10,001 nucleotides of DNA, from positions 1 through 10,001 of the forward strand of contig JAKDNE010000092.1 in the NCBI GenBank assembly GCA_030451965.1, in the 5' to 3' direction. The position numbers and the translations under genes were made by a program. The notes beneath the pieces were generated by a model, which was given only the letters and a program-made list of their open reading frames with translations, did no database searches and was not told where the DNA came from. Positions within the stretch are counted from its first letter, which is position 1; each line of letters opens with the position of its first letter. This document shows, piece by piece, positions 6,019-10,001 of this stretch. Origin of the DNA: Brachybacterium sp. GTDB lineage: Bacteria; Actinomycetota; Actinomycetes; Actinomycetales; Dermabacteraceae.

Positions 6019-7442
6019 CGAGCGCACCAGAAAAGCTCTCGCAGGACGAGATCATCGATTCCATGGGCCAGTACGCCTTTGGCTGGCACGACGAGGACTC
6101 TGCCGGGGCCAATGCGCGCCGCGGACTGTCCGAAGACGTCGTGCGCGACATCTCGGCCCGCAAGAGCGAGCCCGAATGGATGCTCGAGCGTCGCCTGAAG
6201 GCGCTCAAGCTCTTCGACAAGAAGCCGATGCCCACCTGGGGACCGGATCTGTCGGGGATCGCCTTCGACCACATCAAGTACTTCGTCCGCTCCACCGAGA
6301 AGCAGGTCACCTCCTGGGAGGACCTGCCCGCGGACATCAAGGAGACCTACGACCGCCTCGGCATCCCCGAGGCGGAGAAGCAGCGACTGGTCGCCGGCGT
6401 CGCCGCGCAGTACGAGTCCGAGGTCGTCTACCACCAGATCCGCGAGGACCTGGAGGAGCAGGGCGTCATCTTCATGGACACCGACACCGCGCTCAAGGAG
6501 CACCCGGAGCTGTTCAAGGAGTACTTCGGGACCGTCATCCCCTCGGGTGACAACAAGTTCTCCGCCCTGAACACGGCCGTGTGGTCTGGCGGCTCCTTCG
6601 TCTACGTCCCCAAGGGCGTCCACGTCGAGATCCCGCTGCAGGCCTACTTCCGGATCAACACCGAGAACATGGGCCAGTTCGAGCGCACGCTGATCATCGC
6701 CGATGAAGGCTCCTACGTGCACTACGTCGAGGGCTGCACCGCCCCGATCTACGACTCCGATTCGCTGCACAGCGCGGTCGTCGAGATCGTCGTGAAGAAG
6801 GACGCACGCGTCCGCTACACGACGATCCAGAACTGGTCGAACAACGTGTACAACCTGGTCACCAAGCGCACCACGGTCGAGCAGGGCGGCGTCATGGAGT
6901 GGGTCGACGGCAACATCGGCTCCAAGGTCACCATGAAGTACCCGGCGGTCTGGCTGATGGGCGAGCACGCTCGCGGAGAGACCCTCTCGGTCGCCTTCGC
7001 CGGCGAGGGCCAGAACCAGGACACCGGCTCGAAGATGGTGCACCTGGCACCGCACACCTCGAGCTCGATCGTCTCGAAGTCGGTCTCGCGCAGTGGTGGG
7101 CGCAGCACCTACCGCGGGCTGGTCCAGGTGATGCCGGGTGCCGAGCATTCGGCCTCGACCGTGCTGTGCGATGCGCTGCTGGTGGACACCATCTCGCGCA
7201 CCGACACCTACCCCTACGTCGACGTCCGCGTCGACGATGTCCAGATGGGCCACGAGGCCACCGTCTCCAAGGTCTCCGAGGAGCAGCTCTTCTACCTGAT
7301 GAGCCGCGGCATGGAGGAGACCGAGGCGATGGCGATGATCGTGCGCGGGTTCATCGAGCCCATCGCGCGCGAGCTCCCGATGGAGTACGCCCTCGAACTG
7401 AACCGCCTGATCGAGCTGCAGATGGAAGGAGCAGTCGGTTGA
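6015..7442 (+). CDS. sufB: Fe-S cluster assembly protein SufB
   Basis: This 475-residue protein is the scaffold subunit of the SufBC2D complex, on which the nascent Fe-S cluster is built. The conserved beta-helix core runs through most of the protein, with the family hallmark EGCTAP at Cys241 and a second cysteine, Cys385, in STVLCDALL. Cys385, His413 and Glu414 (GHEATVSK) keep the same spacing as Cys405, His433 and Glu434 in E. coli SufB, which act in cluster assembly at the SufB-SufD interface. These appear to be the only two cysteines. There is no intein, unlike the M. tuberculosis SufB. GAGGGAAGGA precedes the ATG, which overlaps the sufR stop by four bases. The stop overlaps the sufD start as TGATG. 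Length is close to the E. coli protein (495). Confidence 0.97.
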   Translation: MTSAPEKLSQDEIIDSMGQYAFGWHDEDSAGANARRGLSEDVVRDISARKSEPEWMLERRLKALKLFDKKPMPTWGPDLSGIAFDHIKYFVRSTEKQVTSWEDLPADIKETYDRLGIPEAEKQRLVAGVAAQYESEVVYHQIREDLEEQGVIFMDTDTALKEHPELFKEYFGTVIPSGDNKFSALNTAVWSGGSFVYVPKGVHVEIPLQAYFRINTENMGQFERTLIIADEGSYVHYVEGCTAPIYDSDSLHSAVVEIVVKKDARVRYTTIQNWSNNVYNLVTKRTTVEQGGVMEWVDGNIGSKVTMKYPAVWLMGEHARGETLSVAFAGEGQNQDTGSKMVHLAPHTSSSIVSKSVSRSGGRSTYRGLVQVMPGAEHSASTVLCDALLVDTISRTDTYPYVDVRVDDVQMGHEATVSKVSEEQLFYLMSRGMEETEAMAMIVRGFIEPIARELPMEYALELNRLIELQMEGAVG

Positions 7443-8761
7443 TGACGACCACCGATGTGAAGGGCGCGGAGAGCGCCGGGGACCCTACGGCGAACGAGGC
7501 TGTCGGCCACGCGGCCGGCGCGGCCCCGGTCGCCGCCAGCTCCGCGATCGACGGATCCGACGTCGCCTCGCCCGAGCTGGAGGAGGAGAACCTGACCCTG
7601 CCGGGGCAGGAAGCCTCCGCTGCCCACGCCGCACTGAACCGTGGCGCCCGCAAGCGCTCCTTCGAGGTCTCTGACCACGAGGTCCCCAAGAGCGATATCG
7701 AGGAGTGGCGCTTCACCCCGCTGCGTCGCTTCAAGGCTCTGTTCCAGGATGTCGCCAGCGATGATCGCGAGGGCGATCCCGCGGTGGATTACCAGGTCAG
7801 CACCCCTGAGGGAGCTCCCGAGGTCTCGACGCTCGCGATCGGCGAGGCTCCCCGCGGCACCGTCCTGGTGCCCGAGGACCTCCCCACCGCTGTCGCCTCG
7901 GCACGCACCGAGCAGGCGCTGCACCTGGTCGCCGAGAAGAACGTCACCTACGATGCGCCGTTCCGGGTGGACATGGTCGGCCGCGGCGCGGACCGTCGCG
8001 CCAACGCGCACATCGTGCTGGAGGCGCAGGAATCCTCCTCGGCGACGTTCATCCTCAACCACTCGGGCGCTGCGCAGTACGCGCAGAACGTCGAGATGAT
8101 CGTCGGCGACAACGCGCAGATGACCGTCATCACCCTGCTCGACTGGGATGACGATGCCGTGCACATCGCCACCCATCACTCCCGGGTGGGACGTGACTCC
8201 CGCCTCAAGCACATCGCGGTCACCCTCGGAGGCAGCGCCGTGCGGCTGAACTCCATCGGTGAGTACGCGGCGCCCGGCGGCGAGATCGAGAAGCTCGGCC
8301 TGTACTTCTCGGACGAGAACCAGTTCTTCGAGAACCGGCTGTTCGTGGATCACAGTGCGCCGAACTGCGTCTCCAACGTCGCCTACAAGGGCGCGCTGCA
8401 GGGCAAGAACGCGCGCTCCGTGTGGGTCGGCGACGTGCTGATCCGCAAGGAGGCCGAGGGCACCAACACCTACGAGCTCAACCGCAACCTGGTGCTCACC
8501 GAGGGAGCGCGCGCCGACTCGGTGCCGAACCTCGAGATCGAGACCGGCGAGATCGAGGGCGCGGGCCACGCCGCTGCGACGGGTCGTTTCGACGACGAGC
8601 AGCTGTTCTACCTGCGCGCCCGTGGTATCCCCGAGATCGAGGCCCGTCGTCTGGTGGTGCGCGGCTTCTTCGCCGAGATCATCCAGCAGATCGATGTGCC
8701 CGAGATCCGGGAGCGCCTCTCGGCCTCGATCGAGGATGAGCTCGCGCGGAGCATGAACTGA
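7442..8761 (+). CDS. sufD: Fe-S cluster assembly protein SufD
   Basis: This 439-residue SufB paralogue completes the SufBC2D scaffold and is needed for iron entry into the cluster. The first 55 or so residues are an Ala/Ser/Glu-rich, low-complexity lead with no recognisable fold. The conserved part begins around RSFEVSDHEVPKSDIEEWRF (about 73-92), the SufD N-terminal helical region. The beta-helix core follows, and the C-terminus has FDDEQLFYLRARGI and the family's typical helical end. His376 (in GAGHAAATG) corresponds to E. coli SufD His360, which faces the SufB cysteine. The neighbouring cysteine of the E. coli CSH motif is absent here (Ala374). The ATG at 7442 overlaps the sufB stop as TGATG, with AAGGAG ten bases or so before it. 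The stop overlaps the next gene's start in the same way. Confidence 0.95.
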   Translation: MTTTDVKGAESAGDPTANEAVGHAAGAAPVAASSAIDGSDVASPELEEENLTLPGQEASAAHAALNRGARKRSFEVSDHEVPKSDIEEWRFTPLRRFKALFQDVASDDREGDPAVDYQVSTPEGAPEVSTLAIGEAPRGTVLVPEDLPTAVASARTEQALHLVAEKNVTYDAPFRVDMVGRGADRRANAHIVLEAQESSSATFILNHSGAAQYAQNVEMIVGDNAQMTVITLLDWDDDAVHIATHHSRVGRDSRLKHIAVTLGGSAVRLNSIGEYAAPGGEIEKLGLYFSDENQFFENRLFVDHSAPNCVSNVAYKGALQGKNARSVWVGDVLIRKEAEGTNTYELNRNLVLTEGARADSVPNLEIETGEIEGAGHAAATGRFDDEQLFYLRARGIPEIEARRLVVRGFFAEIIQQIDVPEIRERLSASIEDELARSMN

Positions 8762-9099
8762 TGTCGGACGCCTTCGTCACCGTCGCCGCTCTGGCGGACC
8801 TCGCCCCCGGCGAGGCCATCGACGTCGTCATCGGCGACCTCGAGATCGCCGTGGTGCGCGACGAGGACGGCGGCGTCCACGCCCTCGAGGACATCTGCTC
8901 GCACGACGAGATCGCGCTGAGCGATGGCGACGTCGAGGGCTGCACCATCGAATGCTGGAAGCACGGCAGTCAGTTCGACCTGGTCACAGGTCGGCCCCTG
9001 CAGCTGCCGGCCGTCCTTCCCGTGCGGGTGTTCCCCGTGCGCATCGACGAGAGCAGCGGCGCGATCCTGGTGGATCCCACCGCGGCACCCGCCACCTGA
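8761..9099 (+). CDS. Rieske-type [2Fe-2S] ferredoxin in the suf operon
   Basis: This is a 112-residue soluble protein with a complete Rieske motif: Cys46-Ser-His48, then 16 residues, then Cys65-Trp-Lys-His68. The two cysteines and two histidines would hold a [2Fe-2S] cluster. There is no membrane anchor, signal peptide or oxygenase domain. It resembles the ferredoxin components of aromatic-ring dioxygenases, the usual automatic label ('non-heme iron oxygenase ferredoxin subunit'), but no oxygenase gene is nearby. Sitting between sufD and sufC with a TGATG overlap at its start, it more likely serves Fe-S assembly, for example as electron donor or cluster acceptor; that role is inference. The residues around the motif (GSQFDLVTGRP after His68) are typical of small Rieske ferredoxins. 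The C-terminal PTAAPAT tail is presumably disordered. Confidence 0.92.
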   Translation: MSDAFVTVAALADLAPGEAIDVVIGDLEIAVVRDEDGGVHALEDICSHDEIALSDGDVEGCTIECWKHGSQFDLVTGRPLQLPAVLPVRVFPVRIDESSGAILVDPTAAPAT

Positions 9100-9107
9100 T
9101 CATCTCG

Positions 9108-9126
9108 GGCACCGCCGGTCGGCGCC
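9108..9126 (+). other. Hairpin in the spacer before sufC
   Basis: GGCACCG (9108-9114) and CGGCGCC (9120-9126) pair at six of seven positions around a 5-base loop. It lies nine bases after the ferredoxin stop and well before the sufC ribosome binding site. It may stabilise or process the message so that sufC is made in different amounts. It could also be chance in GC-rich sequence. Confidence 0.3.
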
Positions 9127-9162
9127 CCATCCGAAGTTACGAATCCGCCAGAATTCCTGGTC

Positions 9163-9168
9163 AAGGAG
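9163..9168 (+). promoter_or_regulatory. sufC ribosome binding site
   Basis: AAGGAG lies eight bases before the ATG at 9177, a near-ideal distance. It fixes the sufC start and makes this the only gene after sufR in the operon not started by a stop/start overlap. SufC could therefore be translated independently of the upstream genes. Confidence 0.75.
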
Positions 9169-9176
9169 AACCACTT

Positions 9177-9932
9177 ATGTCGATCCTGGAGATCAAGAAC
9201 CTCCACGCCACCGTCGAGACCCCCGAGGGCACCAAGGAGATCCTCAAGGGCGTGGACATCACCATCAAGTCCGGTGAGACCCACGCGATCATGGGTCCCA
9301 ACGGCTCCGGCAAGTCCACCCTCGCCTACGCGGTCGCCGGTCACCCCAAGTACCAGATCACCGAGGGCGAGGTCACCCTCGACGGTGAGAACGTGCTCGA
9401 GATGAGCGTCGACGAGCGCGCCCGCGCCGGCCTCTTCCTCGCCATGCAGTACCCCGTCGAGGTCCCCGGCGTCACGGTCTCGAACTTCCTGCGCACCGCC
9501 AAGACCGCAGTGGACGGCGAGGCCCCCTCGCTGCGCACCTGGGTCAAGGACGTCAAGGGCGCCATGGGCGACCTGAAGATGGATCCCGTCTTCGCCGAGC
9601 GCAACGTCAACGAGGGCTTCTCCGGCGGCGAGAAGAAGCGCCACGAGATCCTGCAGATGCAGCTGCTCAAGCCCGGCATCGCCATCCTCGACGAGACCGA
9701 CTCCGGCCTCGACGTCGACGCGCTGCGCGTGGTCTCCGAGGGCATCAACCGCGCCAAGGAGAGCACCGAGGTGGGCATCATGCTGATCACCCACTACACG
9801 CGGATCCTGCAGTACGTGACGCCGGACCACGTCCACGTCTTCGTGGGCGGCAGGATCGCCGAGCAGGGCGGCCCGGAGCTGGCCGAGCGCCTCGAGGCCG
9901 AGGGCTACGACCGGTACCTCGTCGGCGCCTGA
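9177..9932 (+). CDS. sufC: Fe-S cluster assembly ATPase SufC
   Basis: This 251-residue cytosolic ABC-type ATPase drives conformational change of the SufBC2D scaffold rather than transport. Walker A GPNGSGKS (40-47), the SufC-typical signature FSGGEKKRHEILQ (148-160), Walker B IAILDE (168-173) with the characteristic following TDSGLD, and the switch His206 are all intact. The EKKR variant of the signature and the TDSGLDVDAL stretch (174-183) distinguish SufC from transport ATPases. The length is close to E. coli SufC (248). The ATG at 9177 is set by AAGGAG eight bases upstream; longer in-frame readings run back into the ferredoxin gene. The next gene, probably the cysteine desulfurase sufS, would start beyond the window, after a GC-rich spacer of at least 69 bases. 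Confidence 0.97.
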   Translation: MSILEIKNLHATVETPEGTKEILKGVDITIKSGETHAIMGPNGSGKSTLAYAVAGHPKYQITEGEVTLDGENVLEMSVDERARAGLFLAMQYPVEVPGVTVSNFLRTAKTAVDGEAPSLRTWVKDVKGAMGDLKMDPVFAERNVNEGFSGGEKKRHEILQMQLLKPGIAILDETDSGLDVDALRVVSEGINRAKESTEVGIMLITHYTRILQYVTPDHVHVFVGGRIAEQGGPELAERLEAEGYDRYLVGA

Positions 9933-9953
9933 GCCCACCGGACCGGTGCGGCC

Positions 9954-10000
9954 CCGGGGGGGTCCCCGGCCCGCCCCGGGCCCCCACCACCCGGGGGTGG
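9954..10000 (+). terminator. GC-rich hairpins after sufC
   Basis: Two small inverted repeats follow sufC: CCGGGG (9954-9959) with CCCCGG (9964-9969), and CCACC (9987-9991) with GGTGG (9996-10000). Runs of G and C make several alternative pairings possible. No T-tract is visible and the window ends here, so partial termination, message stabilisation before a downstream sufS, or mere composition are all possible. Confidence 0.2.
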
Positions 10001-10001
10001 C

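Noticed and set aside
5880..7253. Long minus-strand open frame of 457 codons across sufB
   Set aside because: It is antisense to sufB, a certain gene, and has the Val/Asp/Leu-rich repetitive composition of a shadow frame.
6015..7442. Intein in SufB, as in M. tuberculosis
   Set aside because: The reading frame is continuous family-like SufB of normal length with no insertion or splicing motifs.
1..10001. Undescribed defence, mobile or CRISPR-like system
   Set aside because: Apart from hairpins and promoter gaps the window is filled by recognisable core genes; no repeat arrays, transposase, integrase, toxin-antitoxin pair, tRNA or attachment site was seen.

Overview
The window is a high-GC stretch with overlapping stop/start codons, Rieske-containing suf genes and an actinobacterial-type ctaA-ABC-sufR-suf gene order. 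It is best read as the chromosome of a high-GC actinobacterium. A Micrococcales host (for example a Dermabacteraceae-like genus) is a guess from general impression and cannot be proven here. Everything recognisable is conserved housekeeping or cofactor biology. I found no mobile element, CRISPR array, RNA gene or evidence of horizontal transfer.

Layout. Positions 1-204 (+) hold the last 67 codons of what looks like dxs (1-deoxy-D-xylulose-5-phosphate synthase). It converges on a minus-strand block across a short hairpin-bearing gap. The minus-strand block, in transcription order, has three parts. First is a probable glutathionyl-hydroquinone reductase family gene (5058-4009), followed by a strong hairpin. 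Second is an ABC-2 type exporter, ATPase (3944-3003) then permease (3006-2212), with a 4-base overlap and followed by two hairpins. Third is ctaA (heme A synthase, 2092-1061), joined by a 4-base overlap to map (methionine aminopeptidase, 1064-243).

The plus-strand half, from 5281 to 9932, is the SUF iron-sulfur cluster assembly operon: sufR (Fe-S sensing repressor), sufB, sufD, a Rieske-type ferredoxin, and sufC. The first four genes overlap at every junction (ATGA, TGATG, TGATG). sufC is set apart by a 77-base spacer with its own strong ribosome binding site. The window ends just after sufC. A cysteine desulfurase (sufS) and a SufU-type scaffold would be expected next but are not visible.

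How the genes fit together. SufB, SufC and SufD form the ATP-dependent scaffold complex. SufR carries a three-cysteine pattern suited to binding an Fe-S cluster and would repress its own operon when clusters are plentiful. The 222-base divergent region between the reductase gene and sufR is noticeably AT-richer than its surroundings and holds promoter-like elements for both directions. The clustering of ctaA, the two-gene ABC exporter and sufR-sufBDC resembles the order I recall around Rv1456c-Rv1463 in Mycobacterium tuberculosis. It hints at a lasting link between heme A/cytochrome oxidase maturation and Fe-S assembly, but the ABC exporter's substrate is unknown.
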